64,000 nucleotides of DNA from Haliclona indistincta (GCA_964017065.1 OZ024789.1:5770191-5834190), one strand, 5' to 3'; counted from the first letter of the stretch, positions 49,916 to 62,822 are shown. Notes: a model not told the origin generated them from the sequence alone. Numbers and translations are program-made.

Positions 49916-52900
49916 ATGGCGTTCCTACCTGTGCTAGCAGCCGTCATTGCTGCTCTTCTCACGGCAGTTGTGTTCGGTGTCGTGGCGTTCAGTGTCTACC
50001 TGGTGATAGTGCACCGTCGATACGCGCACATTCCTCAACCAAAGGGAGCCTCGTGAGTACAGAGAGGGCACGTGTTGACCAAGTCGTTCACATCCAACTC
50101 TACATTTCAGATTTTATTTTGGTCACGTATTGATCGCCGAAAAAGAAAAGAAGAAAGGAAAACACTTGACAGACGTGTTCTATGAGTGGTGAGACACCAC
50201 TGATATACTTCTGGATCATGTTATTTAGAATTCTTGTCATAGGAGCTTGGATTGTGGTCCTCTGTATGTTTTCTGGGCGATACATGCTCCTGTCATCATT
50301 GTATATGACCCAGCAGACATCAAAGTAAGACTATGGAACTAGGCATTGTTGTTTTAGGCAATGTATTATGCGCCTATCATTGTCACGCCCCACCACCCCC
50401 AACACGGGGTAGGGTGGGGGATTACGTGGGGATTTGCAAGCTGTTTGCTGCCCGAGGGGTGGGGCATTTGACACGATCGTATTTTTCAGTAAAACATACG
50501 TATGCGGAGATAGGGATATCTAGCATAGTGTTCTCTGCTTGGACTGTGGTCACCAGTAGGGGCTAGGTGGGGATATGTAGGGGATTTGCATGCCAGTCGC
50601 TCCCCCACCCCTGGGGCATTGTAAAAACCACAAGAGCAAATCCCCACATAGCCCCACCTCGCCCCGTGTTGGGGGTAGTGGGGCGTGACATTATAAGTGC
50701 ATAATACTAGAAGCAATTGAGTAAACATGCTCAGTGGGTGTGCCCTTATTGTGACTTGTTTATGTCTATAAGAATTACAAGACCTGTCACAATTTGATTT
50801 GAGTTCTTTAGTTGAGAAAAGTGCCTCTTGCATGTTTTATAGCTGCAGATCAAGGTGTCTGACTCACGTACGCAGATTGTGGTTACTGGGGTGGTTCGCG
50901 GTCAGCTGTTGCAGTTATAAATGTATTTTTTGTCAAAAATAAGCTTCTGGAAGGAAATGTTGAGAAAGCTGGTTGGTCTCCAAGATGCATTGACAAGAGC
51001 TTTTTGTGACATCTCTCTTCCTCCTCTTAGAGCTACGCGAGGATGTCTATGGATCTGGTGTTCGATATGCCATTTCCACACTTTAAAGTTACAAAGAAAC
51101 GCGAGCCATGCCCATCGTATCGGTATCCCGTAACCTTAACAGTTTCTCTGTATATTATTTCTTGCAATAGCCACAAAAGCGTATAGCTTGATTAGTGGAA
51201 GGTTTGCTTGATTCAGGTTGAACACGGTTACGCTCTATAGTTGACGCTTTTCAATTGCAACCAGTACTAAAACTGCTGTACTAGTACTAGTGATGCTTAT
51301 TATCTGATCATACACAAAGTTATCCTGTGTCAGATTCCTCACTGTAGACTAGTGTAGAGTGTATGAATTAGTGTATAGCTATATTCATCTATCTGCTATT
51401 TATAGGCACTTTCCACGAGAGAAATACCAAAGCTATTATCGAAACAGACTGAGTGCATCTTTGGTCAAAGGTACATAGTAACATAGCCGTTATTGTTTTG
51501 TGTTACTTTCTTACTTTTGACCCACTATTGTCTACAGATTCATTAAAAATAGTTTAGCTACTTTGGACGATTATGATGAGTGGAAGGAACGAAGGCTTGT
51601 GTTCAACCCAGCGTTTACTCAAAGGTTTGACTATCTCTGTGCTTATAGTATCATAGGCAAATATTCATATGTAATATTTTCTCTTTAGTCATCTTCGTAG
51701 CTTGGTTCCTGTCTACAATAGTGTTATAATGAAGGACTTGATTGATCCACTGAGAGCTAAGGCAGATGGGACAACTAGTGTAGCCATGAAGACTGAGTTC
51801 TCACGTGTCGCTCTCCAAGTGATCAGTGAGGTATGTTCCCACATCATGCATCACTATGGTTACGGGATGAGGGCAAGCTAGTGTTGTCATGACACGCCCC
51901 TGAATGTATTTATGCTCTATGGAGAGTGTTTTTAACTTTGTGACCTAGCTTGTGGAACTAGCCTTAATTCAATCGCTATAATAGTATAATACAACAATTG
52001 CTGTCCATGGCTTTAACAAAACATTGAGATCTGGCAGCGCCTTTAAGGCTGTGTGACGCTTTCAGCTGAAAACACAAAAAATGGTTTCTGTTTACACAAG
52101 TATGTCGAAAACGAAAACTTTTGAATAAGCAAACCAAAGTGGAAACTTCAAAAACGGAGCTAATGTGTAAACACCAAGAACGAATATGCAAATTGATTAT
52201 GAGCGTACCTCAACCTTAAGGTGGCGGGTACGCTAATTAATATGCATAATATTCATAACCTGTGGTCACCACAAAAATGCGCTAGTGTAAACGCAGCCCT
52301 GCGTAGAATTGCGTCACTTAGCTATAGCCATGGGCTCAGACATGTATTCTTGTATCACGTGATTGCAACGCTGACGTCACATCTTGCGGCGCACGACCAA
52401 AAACCACAGAAATTAACTCAGCTTTACACACGCTACATATTTTACGTTTTACTTTCGTTTGCAACAGTTTTAGCTATCAAAAGTCTGGCTGCAGCATCAT
52501 AAGTATGTGTACCACAATCGGTTGGATCCGTTTGGCCCGATCTTACAGAGTTTGTATTATATGAATACTAACAGTTGTAAGTAAAACAAAATAATAGCTA
52601 TTATAGCGACAAAAACGCTTCAGCGTAACTGCACGCCAAATCCATCCAACCGTTTTTGGACATAGGCAATCTATTGCTACTGGCGAAATTTCAGCATCTG
52701 CAAACATTTCCTGTAGAAAGAAAACGTTAAATTATAATATTCTAAAAATGTATGATAACTACGCACATACAAATCTGTACCTGGACAAAATCGCGCTAAA
52801 CATGCACTGATGTGTTATATTTCATTAAAACTTTAGTTCTTTAGCAAAGCTTTAGAAATAAGCGTTTTATGCATTATTTAAAAAACTGTAAAAAACGGCA

Positions 52901-55900
52901 AAAATTGGGGTACCCGCCCCCTTAATCATACGTGCTAGCAAGAGTTCTTAGACATGCTTTTGTTGCTTCATGCATACAAGCCGGTACAGTGCTGCTTTGC
53001 CTAAAAAAAGTAAAAATGCCACATAGTGCCATGCCACGTAATTCACCTTTGCTTAGTGAACTTTGGTTAATTTCAGTTGCCGTGTAAACACTAAAATGCT
53101 GGGGCTGAATCTTACGCGGCCAGATACATACAAAGATTCGGCCAGAAACATACAAAGATTCGTGGTGGCCGCGTAAGATTCTCCGATTTTGGTCATCACA
53201 TTGATGTATAAAAATAGCCTAACTGTTAGTCTTAAACTTTCACCATCTCATAGGTTGCCTTTGGAGCTGATTTTGAGAGGGACTCCTTCGTGCAGAATTT
53301 GGCTGGCAAAGAGGGACTGACTTCACTGCTTAAAAAAGCTTTTGATGGAGCACAAAGAGCTGGTTTCATTCCGTTTCATCAGTACATGCCGTTCTTGCAA
53401 AGAGACTGTACCAATTCTATACGTAAGATGAGAGCCATTGGTAGACACTGTATTGAGAAGAGACTGAAGGCTCTGGACAACAAGGAAGAACCACCAATGG
53501 ACATCATGTCACAGATACTCAGCACCGTCCGTAAGTAGTGTTAAATTGATGCAAGCCTTTCCGAAGGGGTATCCAGGATGGAAATTCTCTCAAAAAGGCT
53601 TAGCAAGAACTGTTGTTGTACTTGTAATGTATTGCATAGTAGTTATATACCGATCAGGAGGTGTTTAAGCGATTTAAAGCCTGCGGGGCGTAGCCCAAGG
53701 GCTTTAAATGCTTAAACACCGACTGTGAGGTATACAGTGGAACCTCTCTAAAGCGGACACCATTGGGACCAGCAAAATTGTCCCCTGTACAGAGGTGGCC
53801 CCAGTCGGGAGGTCAATAATTAGTGGGCGTGACCAAGTTCGTCGCGCGGGACGATGCGGGTGCGTCAAAACCGACTGAAACTCGAGTCTGTCGTACTTCA
53901 CGACAATCTACACACCGCTAGGCATCACCACGAGGTATCTTTCAGGCCTTGCTCGATTCTTGGAAGATCTCCAGGAGCAAGGTGTCACGCACACAGCGGG
54001 CTGTCCGCTCTATCGAGTGTGTTAATGAATTACGTTGATCGTGTCGAACCGAATATCGTGTCCGCAATACGGAATAGAGAGGTGGCCGCTATTCGGAATG
54101 TTTTATTGTATTACGTCAATGGAGTTTCAATCGGGACCGCGCGTAGGTGGCCGCATTATCGAGGTGTCCGCTATTGGGAATGTCCGTTAAGAGAGGTTCC
54201 ACTGTATAACTACTTTAAACCATAGTGCGCTGCTTGCCTGACGTCTACCTGGCTACCTTTCGTCGCAGGAAGACCGCAGGGCAGCCCGAGCGCCGTTTCT
54301 TTGTGGATTCTCGAACGCGGCGGCCATCTTAAAACGCGTGCGGGCTGTGCACGATTAATAGCCCTCATTAACGGTCGTTACATCAAAGAGAATTATTCAT
54401 ACTATGGTTTAAATACCAGCAGACACTGTATGCATGTCTATATTCTCAAACAGCTTGTTCTGGTTGGTGTGGAGAACTATGAATTTGTTTGATTAGCAGA
54501 TTAATGAATGAGATTTAAAAAATCATTCTGAGTTGCTCTTGTACATGTAGATACTGAGAGGAGTGTTGATACCGAGGACCTGGTGGATGAGTTCTTGTTG
54601 TTCTATCTGGCAGGTATGGTGTAGTGTACTTGTTAATATGAGTGAAATTTTGTTTAGGTCAAGAGACGACATCAACTCTGCTGTCATTCACTACTGGACT
54701 ACTGATCCAGCATAATGACATACTACACAGGTTGAGCTGACAGTACCTGCCACTGTACCAGTAGATCATACTCCCTCCATGTACTGCAGGGTGATGGAGG
54801 AGATAGAGGAGGTTGTGGGTGACAAGACTACAGTACAGGCTGATGACCTGGACAAGCTGACATACATGAACCAGGTACAGCATTCATACTGGTATTTGAA
54901 TGCAAGCCAGCCAGTGTATACAGTCAGATCTTGTCCTATGTTTTACCAAAGTTACAAGCCAAGAGTACGTACCAAACCAAACAGACAAGCTTTACCTAGC
55001 TGTACCATGCCAACCATGTGGCTGTTGTGTTGTAGCGTAAACTCACTATTACTGTCATCACTAGGTTCTTGAAGAAACTAACAGATTGTTTGGTACTGCT
55101 GTGGTCAACAAATGGGCACCATCTGCTGGGATGACCCTGTCTGGACATTTTATACCAGGAGGAACACTTCTTGTGGTTAGTTTTTTTCCTGGATTTATCA
55201 ACATTATAATAATGTTATGTTTGCAGTGTGTTCCCTATTGCACTCATCGCAATCCTGAGCACTTTAATGATCCTTTGACATTCAATCCAGATCGTTTTGA
55301 TCCTGGGCAGAAACGGTACGTGTGCCTCAATACTGTATATATACACATGTCATTATGCCTCGGTGTGGGCGGAGCCACGAGGCATACAGTAATCGTGGTG
55401 TCAGTCATTTTGTCATTCATTCAGTCTGTCGCAACGATTTCTCGTAGCTCGCTGAAAACTAATCGCTGAAACAAGCAACACGGGTAGAAATCGATACTTG
55501 CTCGGATTTGAATTTTCAGAAGTTTGATTTTAACCCTTTAGGGCCTATAGCGGATTTATCCGTCAAAATTGACTCCACCTACTGTAGACGTCATAAGTAG
55601 TGTGAAAAGTGCTCTAGAAAGGTCAAATCAAGTTTAATGCAAATTACTTGAAAAAACCCACTGTTTTTCGCCGCGCCCTCCCCACTAAAATATATAGAAC
55701 GCAGGACGGGGGGATTTTTAAAGGGGAGTGTCCCCCCTTTAATCCGGGGTTCGAAGGGGCGGAGCCCCTCGCCGCTTTCGGCATTTTTGGGGCTTCAGGA
55801 TGCCCAGAAATGCATACTTTGGCAAAGAATAATTATGGTCTAAACTGTGCTGTTTGCTCACCTGGACACCACCAGGTTTTTGTATCAGTCACCAGGGCTG

Positions 55901-56755
55901 AATGAAGACCAAAATTAACTCAAAAATGACGAGGTCGCAGCACTTAAGCGGCTTCAGTTCCGAAGTGGGAGTGGCCAACTCAGACTTTAGTACATGGTCG
56001 TAAACCTTGACATGCCAGGAGAAAAGGGTGCTAGTTTGGACTAGCTAGCGTACTGCATGTTGTAGAAAATTGCAAGACAAACTGTCAGTTAAGAGCAAGT
56101 CAAGTTTTCGTCAAAATAAGTCGGTCCCTAAAGAGTTAAAGCTTAGTGCGTAAGTTACCGTGTGAATTGCTCACGGTTGGTTCGGTTTTGTAGCGCACGT
56201 TGAAAGTTAAGCTCTGAAACTAGCAATGCAAGTAGAACACGGTATTATCTCGCTTTTAGACATAATTATGAAAACATTATATGAAGCTTAGTTCGTGAGT
56301 TATGGCGCTATTCGCTCACTTTGTTTACCGTTGGTGGCGATCTGAATGGCAAAGCTGTCCACAGTTGACTGCCTAGAAGCTGATAGGTTAGAATTTTACT
56401 ACAGGATAGCAGCGCAGGTCCTGAGAAATTGTGTTGTGTCATTCCACCGAGGCATCTGCACCTTAGGTGCTTCATTGATGTTATTTCTTGATTCAGTCCT
56501 AGTCCGTATGTATACTATCCATTTGGTATTGGTCATCGTTCTTGTATTGGAAGAGTGTTTGCTATGGTGAGTTGTGTGTTAGACAACTTGTGCTGACTGC
56601 TCTTGTCACAACAGATGGAGGCAAAGGTTGCTATGGTCCATCTACTGCGAACATTCACCCTCTCACTACCTGAGGACTACTGCTTGAAGCTGGATTGCAA
56701 AGTTATAATGGCAGAACCAGTTGACCAACTTCCTTGTACGTTAACTCTTCGTTAA
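49916..56755 (+). CDS. Cytochrome P450, CYP46A1-like (CYP-2)
   Basis: Tandem paralogue of CYP-1, 499 aa, fourteen exons: 49916-50052, 50111-50188, 50243-50324, 51406-51470, 51538-51624, 51689-51830, 53254-53530, 54551-54613, 54658-54730, 54790-54874, 55065-55175, 55227-55315, 56497-56566, 56615-56755. Exon 53254-53530 equals CYP-1 exons 7 and 8 fused without an intron (FIPFHQ-YMPFL). Motifs: N-terminal anchor MAFLPVLAAVIAALL, LAGQETTSTLL, ExxR as ETNR, FNPDRF and FGIGHRSCIG; ends CTLTLR. The post-K-helix stretch is altered here too (FGTAVVNKWAPSAG). Introns 3, 6, 7 and the one before the heme exon (CYP-1 intron 13) hold transposon-like insertions. A complete and plausible active enzyme; substrate unknown. 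Confidence 0.92.
50381..50690. mobile_element. 310-bp GC-rich MITE in CYP-2 intron 3
   Basis: Ends TGTCACGCCCCACCACCCCC / GGGGGTAGTGGGGCGTGACA are inverted, as are the inner GGGGATTTGCA / TGCAAATCCCC-like blocks. It is absent from CYP-3 intron 3. Confidence 0.88.
52220..52921. mobile_element. 702-bp element flanked by TTAA in CYP-2 intron 6
   Basis: TTAA at 52216-52219 and 52922-52925 flank inverted ends GGTGGCGGGTAC / GTACCCGCCCCC. The matching place in CYP-3 (around 60165-60180) reads GAGCGTACCTTAATCATACT with a single TTAA, a clean empty site. TTAA duplication is typical of piggyBac-type transposition. No transposase inside; the short open frame at 52221-52502 is not recognised. Confidence 0.88.
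53735..54204. mobile_element. 470-bp non-autonomous element, pogo/Tc1-like ends, CYP-2 intron 7
   Basis: Inverted ends CAGTGGAACCTCTCT / AGAGAGGTTCCACTG, flanked by TA on both sides. The TA target and CAGTGGAACC-type termini fit the Tc1/mariner-pogo group (family knowledge). No transposase inside. Confidence 0.75.
55363..56470. mobile_element. Composite insertion in CYP-2 intron before the heme exon
   Basis: Starts at the hairpin TGCCTCG...CGAGGCA (55363-55386) and contains a GC-rich stretch (GGGGCGGAGCCCCTCGCC). It ends near a copy of the repeat seen inverted at 40640-40730. CYP-1 has TCATTGGTGTTATTTCTTGA directly here, so the insert is specific to CYP-2. Borders are approximate and more than one element may be present. 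Confidence 0.55.
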
Positions 56756-57960
56756 GATGGACGGTTGGCGATCATTTGCTGAATTTCTACTATTATACCA
56801 GACCTGTTTCTAGTTGATAGTTGTTAGCAAGAGACTCAACTTCATTTGATGCATTTTTATTCACATTTGTAGTCAAGCACTTACTGATTGAATAGATTTG
56901 ATTTGCTAACAGGGCTTTCTTGTGAAAAGTACACCTAATCTTGATCTAACTCTTTAACCTATCACTTGAATTGGGTAGCCTCGTTTACAGGCTCCGCAGA
57001 ATTGAGCCTGGGTGGTGGAGTTGTCTTGACTGAAATTGAGTTCTCATGTGTACACATAAAAGATGTGCAATATATATTTTGAATATGTTGACTATTAATT
57101 TTGTGATGACTACTTCATCCGTCGAATATCTGTGGTGACTACTTGTGCATGCATAACTATTGTTCACATCTTTTTTTTCTAACTGGTGAGAAGTTGATTC
57201 AACTATCTGAATCAACAATAATAGTGCAATAATGATCTGTTGCTTGTGGTTGAATTTGTAAAAACTAGGGATGAGCATTATGTGCATGAAGAAGCTAGCC
57301 AACTCGTTTTATTCACAGCTAGTCCTATCTTGACATTATGACAACACTCTCTCAACAAAATGGTTGCTTCTGCTATTATGCTGTCCCAGTAAAGCATCAA
57401 TGCAAATCGTTTCCTAGTCTCATTGTACGAATGGTAATCTAACCATGCATTGGTAGGTCCAGGAATATGACTGATGCTACATATTATGCTTGAAGAAGGT
57501 GTATGTAAAGACAGCTAGATTTTGTTGTTGTTCCTATGTGAATTCGAGTGAATGTGTAAGGGACGAGAGAGAGAGACTTCTAGCATTTTTAAACTAATAA
57601 GGGGTTATAATTATTTAATAACTGAATGAGTGGTGTAGAGTAATTCAAGTGATGTGCTACGTACGGCCTCTTTGTTAATTTAGGTGCACGTGGTGTGAAT
57701 ATAAAAAGTCAGTCAAATAATTGCTTGAAGGAAAATATAAGGAAGTCAGTGCAAAATGATAAACAAGTACAATGTACATGTACATGTGGTTGAACTAAAA
57801 ATTTCATTAATTTTAGCATAAAATCATTCATAGCCTGCTGTGCAAATGAAAATTTGTCTGTTGCTACACTGTGGTTGCATTTGTGGATGGGCTTAGACTT
57901 GTAATTACTAATCAACGCCTTGCGTTTCCGAGTTGCGAAGATTTGGCAGGGTACGAGGCT
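56756..57960. other. Intergenic between CYP-2 and CYP-3
   Basis: No gene recognised. Contains the GTTGCTTGTGGTTGAATT motif also found at 47325, and the CYP upstream block before 57961. It marks the repeat-unit junction of the CYP tandem array, here without the polyubiquitin-like insertion. Confidence 0.6.
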
Positions 57961-60900
57961 ATGGCGTTCCTACCTGTGCTAGCAGCGCTAGCCGTACGCG
58001 TCATTGCTGCTCTTCTCACGGCAGTTGTGTTCGGTGTCGTGGCGTTCAGTGTCTACCTGGTGATAGTGCACCGTCGATACGCGCACATACCTCAACCAAA
58101 GGGAGCCTCGTGAGTACAGAGAGGGCACGTATTGACAAAGTCGTTAACATCTTGCTCTAAATTGCAGATTCTATTTTGGTCACGTATTGATCGTCGCAAA
58201 AGAAAAGAAGAAAGGAAAACACTCGATGGACGTGTTCTATGACTGGTGAGACACCACTGCTTTACTTCTGGATCATGTTATTTAGACTTCTTGTCATAGG
58301 AGCTTGGATTGTGGTCCTCTGTATGTTTTCTGGGCGATACATACTCCTATCATTATTGTATATGACCCAGCAGACATCAAAGTAAGACTATGGAACTAGG
58401 CATTGTTGCATGCAGTATGTTCCTAGAGGCAATTACTCTCATAGTTATTGTTCAGTGGGCGTGCCCTTATTGCATTGTGATTTGTTTATGTCTACAAGTA
58501 TTACAAGACCTGTCACAATTTGACTGAGTTCTTTAGTTGAGAAAAGTGCCTCTTGCATGTTCTCTAGCTGCAGATCAAGGTGTCTGACTCACGTACACTG
58601 ATCGAGTGATATATTTTTATTAAATTAATTTCCGTGTTGCAATCAAACATAAGATTCTGGAAGGAAATGTAGAGAAAGCTGGTTGGTCTCCAAGGTGCAT
58701 TGATGAGAGCTTTTTATGACATCTCTTCCTCTTCGAGCTACGCGAGGATGTATACGTGATTTGGCATTCTATATGTCATTTCCACTCTTTACAGCTAGTT
58801 TATTGCTTCAGGAAAAAGCAAATCAAAAATCTCTCGTCAATCCCTCTGTATTGTTGCTGTGCACTTCCAGGCACAAAGTTGTCTAGCTGAAAATTGTCCA
58901 AGGAGAAATTTTTGGCTAATAGTTTTGCAAGTTTGGGCCTGCCGTAGCGCACAAACAGCGTTAGCTACAGATTATATTTTGTCGTCTACTTATTGCTCTT
59001 GAAGAAGTCCAAGTTTTAGTACGTAGAGCTAGCTCCTTCGCCGCTTGCTAACTGTACAAAGAAACACAGGCCACGCCTATCGTATCAGTATCCCGTAACC
59101 TTAACAGTTTGTACATAACTTCTTGCAATAGCCACCAAAGCGTATAGCTTGATTCGTGATTTATTTGGAAGGTTTGCTTGATTTAGCTTAACAGTTTATG
59201 CTCTATAGTTGATTGCAACCAGTATAAACCTGCTGTACTAGCACCCATGATGCTTATTATCCGATCGTACACAAAGTTAGCCTGTGTCAGATTCCTCACT
59301 GCAGACTAGTGTAGAGTGTATGAATTAGTGTATAGCTATTATTCATCTATCTGCTATTTATAGGCACTTTCCGCGAAAGAAATACCAAAGCTATTATCAC
59401 AACAGACTGAGTGCATCTTTGGTCAGAGGTACAAGCCATTGTTGTTTTGTGTTTCTTTTCTTACTTTTGAACCCACTAGATTCATTAAAAGTAGTTTAGC
59501 AACTTTGGACGATTATGATGAGTGGAAGGAGCGAAGACGTGTGTTCAACCCAGCATTTAATCAAAGGTTTGACTTTCTCTGTGCTAGTAATATTATAGGA
59601 AAAGATTCATAACAATTTATTTTCTCTTAGTCATCTTCGTAGCTTGGTTCCTGTCTACAATAGTGTTATAATGAAGGACTTGATTGATCCACTGAGAGCT
59701 AAGGCAGATGGGACCACTAGTGTAGCCATGAGGACTGAGTTCTCTCGTGTCGCTCTCCAAGTGATCAGTGAGGTATGTTCCCACATCATGCATCACTATG
59801 GTTACGGGATGAGGGCAAGCTAGTGTTGTCATGACATGCCCCTGAGTGTAGTTATGCTCTATGGAGAGTGTTTTTTCTTTTTAATTGTGTGACCTTGCGG
59901 AACTAGCCTTGATTCGATCGCTATAATCAAGAATTGCTGTCCATGACTTCATCTCAATCATGAATAACAAACAAAACATTGAGGTCTGACTGTGCCTTTA
60001 AAGCTGTGTGACGCTTTCAGCTGAAAACACGTAAAAACGCAAACAAATGGATTTTGTTGACCTTCTGTTTACGCAAGTATGTTAAAAACGCAATAAGCAA
60101 ACCAAAGTGGTAACTTAGAAAACTGAGCTAATCAAGAATGAATACACACATTGATTATGAGCGTACCTTAATCATACTTGCTAGCTAGAGTTCTTGTTTC
60201 TTAGAACGCTGTGGCTGAGTCTTGAATCTCCAATTTTGGTCATCACGTTGATGTGTAAACGTACCCTAAGATTACAAACTGTTAGTTTTAATCTTTCACC
60301 ATCTCATAGGTTGCCTTTGGAGCTGATTTTGAGAGGGACCCCTTCGTGCAGAATTTGGCTGGCAAAGAGGGACTGACTTTACTGCTTAAAAAAGCTTTTG
60401 ATGGAGTAACAAAATCTGGTTTTATTCCTTTTCAACGGTACATGTCGTTCTTGCAAAGAGACTGTACCAATGCTATACGTAAGATGAGAGCCATTGGTAG
60501 ACACTGCATTGAGAAGAGACTGAAGGCTCTGGACAACAAGGAAGAACCACCAATGGACATCATGTCACATATACTCAGCACCATCCGTAAGTAGTGTTAA
60601 ATTGATGTAAGCCTATCCAAAGGAAGCCTATCCAGGAGGAAATTCTCTCAGAAATGCTTAGCAAGAACTGTTGTTGTACCAGTATTGCATACCGGCAGAC
60701 ACTGCATGCCTGTTGCAGTCTATATCCTCAAACAGCTTGTACTAGCTGGTTGATATAGAGGACTGTGAATTTGTTTGATTAGCAGATATGTACAATATTA
60801 GCCTCGTACCCAGGCTCTCGGCGTGGGTGGCTATTAGAGAGCCTGGCACACATTGCATGTGCATGCACGAAAAATGACGTAATGTAACCATCTGATGGTT

Positions 60901-61692
60901 ACATCGTATACTACAGCAAACTACTGTTGATGTCCGTGCACTCTTGCTTGTATCAGGATACTCATTGTTAGTTTTGAAAAAAAACACAGTAGCAGCAGTG
61001 TTTAGGCCGCCTAGGCATGCCACGATGAAGCATTGTACTGCTACGAGCCATATCGAACGCCACTCGAACGCCATATCGTTGTTCGCAATAATGCATAAAT
61101 TTATAAAGGCGGGGTGAGGGTGGTATCTTTCAATTATTTGCCTGCGCTTTTCAAAATCTGACGCATGCGCATGCAATGCGTACCAGGCTCTCTAATAGCC
61201 ACCCACGCAGCCAGCCTGGGAACCTGGGTACGAGGCTAGTACAATATGTGAATGAGATTGAAAATCTTTAATCATGCATTGATATTCACAACTGAATTTG
61301 TTATGTATTATCCATTTGTGAGAACACTTGTGGGTGTGTGACATTCTGAGTTGCTCTTGTACATGTAGATACTGAGAGGAGTGTTGATACCGAGGACCTG
61401 GTGGATGAGTTCTTGCTGTTCTATCTGGCAGGTATGATGTAGTGTACTTGTAAATATGAGAGAAATTTTGTTCAGGTACAGAGACGTCATCATCTCTGCT
61501 GTCATTCACTACTGGACTACTGATCCAGCATCCTGACATACTACACAGGTTGAGCTGACAGCACCTGCCACTGTACCAGTAGATCATACTCCCTCCATGT
61601 ACTGCAGGGTGATGGAGGAGATAGAGGAGGTTGTGGGTGACAAGACTACAGTAGAGGCTGATGACCTGGACAAATTGACATACATGAACCAG
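57961..61692 (+). CDS. Cytochrome P450, CYP46A1-like (CYP-3), 3' end missing
   Basis: Third tandem paralogue. Ten exons visible: 57961-58109, 58168-58245, 58300-58381, 59364-59428, 59480-59566, 59631-59772, 60310-60586, 61369-61431, 61476-61548, 61608-61692. The N-terminus has four extra residues (ALAVR). Exons 7 and 8 are fused as in CYP-2. The I-helix reads LAGTETSSSLL, with Gln to Thr in AGxET. All exons are open. The K-helix (ExxR), PDRF and heme Cys exons are absent: the intron matches CYP-2 up to CTCACTATTACTGTCAT (61879), then changes to retrotransposon sequence and a gap. Either the gene is broken by an insertion or the assembly is misjoined here. Confidence 0.85.
60799..61238. mobile_element. 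440-bp MITE with 9-bp target duplication, CYP-3 intron 7
   Basis: Inverted ends TAGCCTCGTACCCAGG / CCTGGGTACGAGGCTA, with longer inner complementarity (GGTGGCTATTAGAGAGCCTG). Flanked by GTACAATAT on both sides (60790-60798 and 61239-61247). A 9-bp duplication points to a Mutator-like mechanism. A related but degraded end is at about 11040-11110. Confidence 0.85.
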
Positions 61693-61879
61693 GTACAGCA
61701 TTCATACTGGTATTTGAATGTAAGCTAGCCAGCGTATACTGTCTGATAATTATTGTTCTATGTTATTACCAAAGTTTGAAGCCAAGCATACGTACCACAC
61801 AGACAAGCTTTGCCTAGCTGTACCATGCCAACCATGCGGCTGTTGTGCTGTAGCGTAAACTCACTATTACTGTCATACA

Positions 61880-62391
61880 CACACTGCTAACACTAAAGAA
61901 TGGTGAAGACTATCAAAAGTCTATTCAACAAGTCAGAAGATCGTTATCTCTCTCTATTGATCTACCGTTCGACTCCTCTTCCGTGGTGTGGTCTGAGTCC
62001 CTCCAGCCTCCTGATGGGTCGCCAACCAAGGAGTACCCTACCTCAGATCAACTCTCATTTGACACCTGATTGGTCTCATTTGATTTCCTTTCCTGAGAAT
62101 GATATGAAATTCAAAGAAAAGCAGAAACAGAATTATGACAGCAGACATAGAGTCCACTTTCAGAACACCCTACCAGAAAGAACAAATGTTTGGATCAAGT
62201 CAGACAAGCGTCCTACTCAGGGTACTGTTCTCTCTGATGCGACAACCCCTCGTTCATATTGGGTTGATACTCCCTCTGGAAAACTTCGGAGAAACCGTCG
62301 CCATCTCACTGTGGTTCCACCAATTTCCGTGAGCAGAGATCCAATCATCACTCGCTCTAAGACTGAGAAAGGGAGATGTGGCAAGATGTAA
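61880..62391 (+). mobile_element. Ty3/Gypsy retrotransposon: integrase C-terminal fragment
   Basis: Open frame 61900-62391 (163 aa). LLIYRSTPLPWCGLSPSSLL followed by MGRQPRSTLP is the typical end of a Ty3/Gypsy integrase, and a basic GPY-like C-terminal stretch follows (KRPTQGTVLSDATTPRSYWV, GKLRRNRRHL). Reverse transcriptase, RNase H and the integrase core are not present upstream, so this is a 5'-truncated copy or an assembly junction. Confidence 0.85.
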
Positions 62392-62514
62392 CAATCACTT
62401 GTGCCATCACTTGTACTATCACTGGCACCATCATTGTACTCTCCAGTCGGACTGTCTCTACTCATTATAATTATTATATATAGCACTCATGATTGGTAGC
62501 TGGTCAGTTCAGTT
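62386..62514 (+). repeat. Possible LTR start after the integrase fragment
   Basis: Right after the integrase stop comes TGTAACAATCACTTGTGCCA, a TG-initiated sequence where a 3' LTR would begin. Its far end is hidden by the hairpin and gap, so it cannot be confirmed. Confidence 0.35.
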
Positions 62515-62620
62515 CAGTTCAATAATATCTGCTGCTAACACTATTGCCATAATACTACACGCTCGTAACCGAGCGTGTAGTATTATGGCAATAGTGTTAG
62601 CAGCAGATATTATTGAACTG
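62515..62620. repeat. Perfect 51-bp-arm hairpin abutting the gap
   Basis: Arms 62515-62565 and 62570-62620 are exact inverses around a 4-base loop (TAAC). The hairpin ends exactly at the first N, which suggests an assembly or foldback-read artefact. Confidence 0.85.
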
Positions 62621-62820
62621 NNNNNNNNNNNNNNNNNNNNNNNNNNNNNNNNNNNNNNNNNNNNNNNNNNNNNNNNNNNNNNNNNNNNNNNNNNNNNNNN
62701 NNNNNNNNNNNNNNNNNNNNNNNNNNNNNNNNNNNNNNNNNNNNNNNNNNNNNNNNNNNNNNNNNNNNNNNNNNNNNNNNNNNNNNNNNNNNNNNNNNNN
62801 NNNNNNNNNNNNNNNNNNNN
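62621..62820. other. Assembly gap (200 N)
   Basis: Run of 200 N, probably of unknown true length. CYP-3 on the left and the channel gene on the right may not be true neighbours. Confidence 0.99.
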
Positions 62821-62822
62821 AT

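Noticed and set aside
50840..50870. Possible CYP-2 micro-exon (CTGCAGATCAAGGTGTCTGA)
   Set aside because: Adding it breaks phase with the next exon; joining exons 3 and 4 directly gives the CYP46-like STREIPKLLSKQTECIFGQR reading.
52221..52502. 93-codon open frame in CYP-2 intron 6
   Set aside because: It lies wholly inside the TTAA-flanked element and resembles no transposase or other protein I know.
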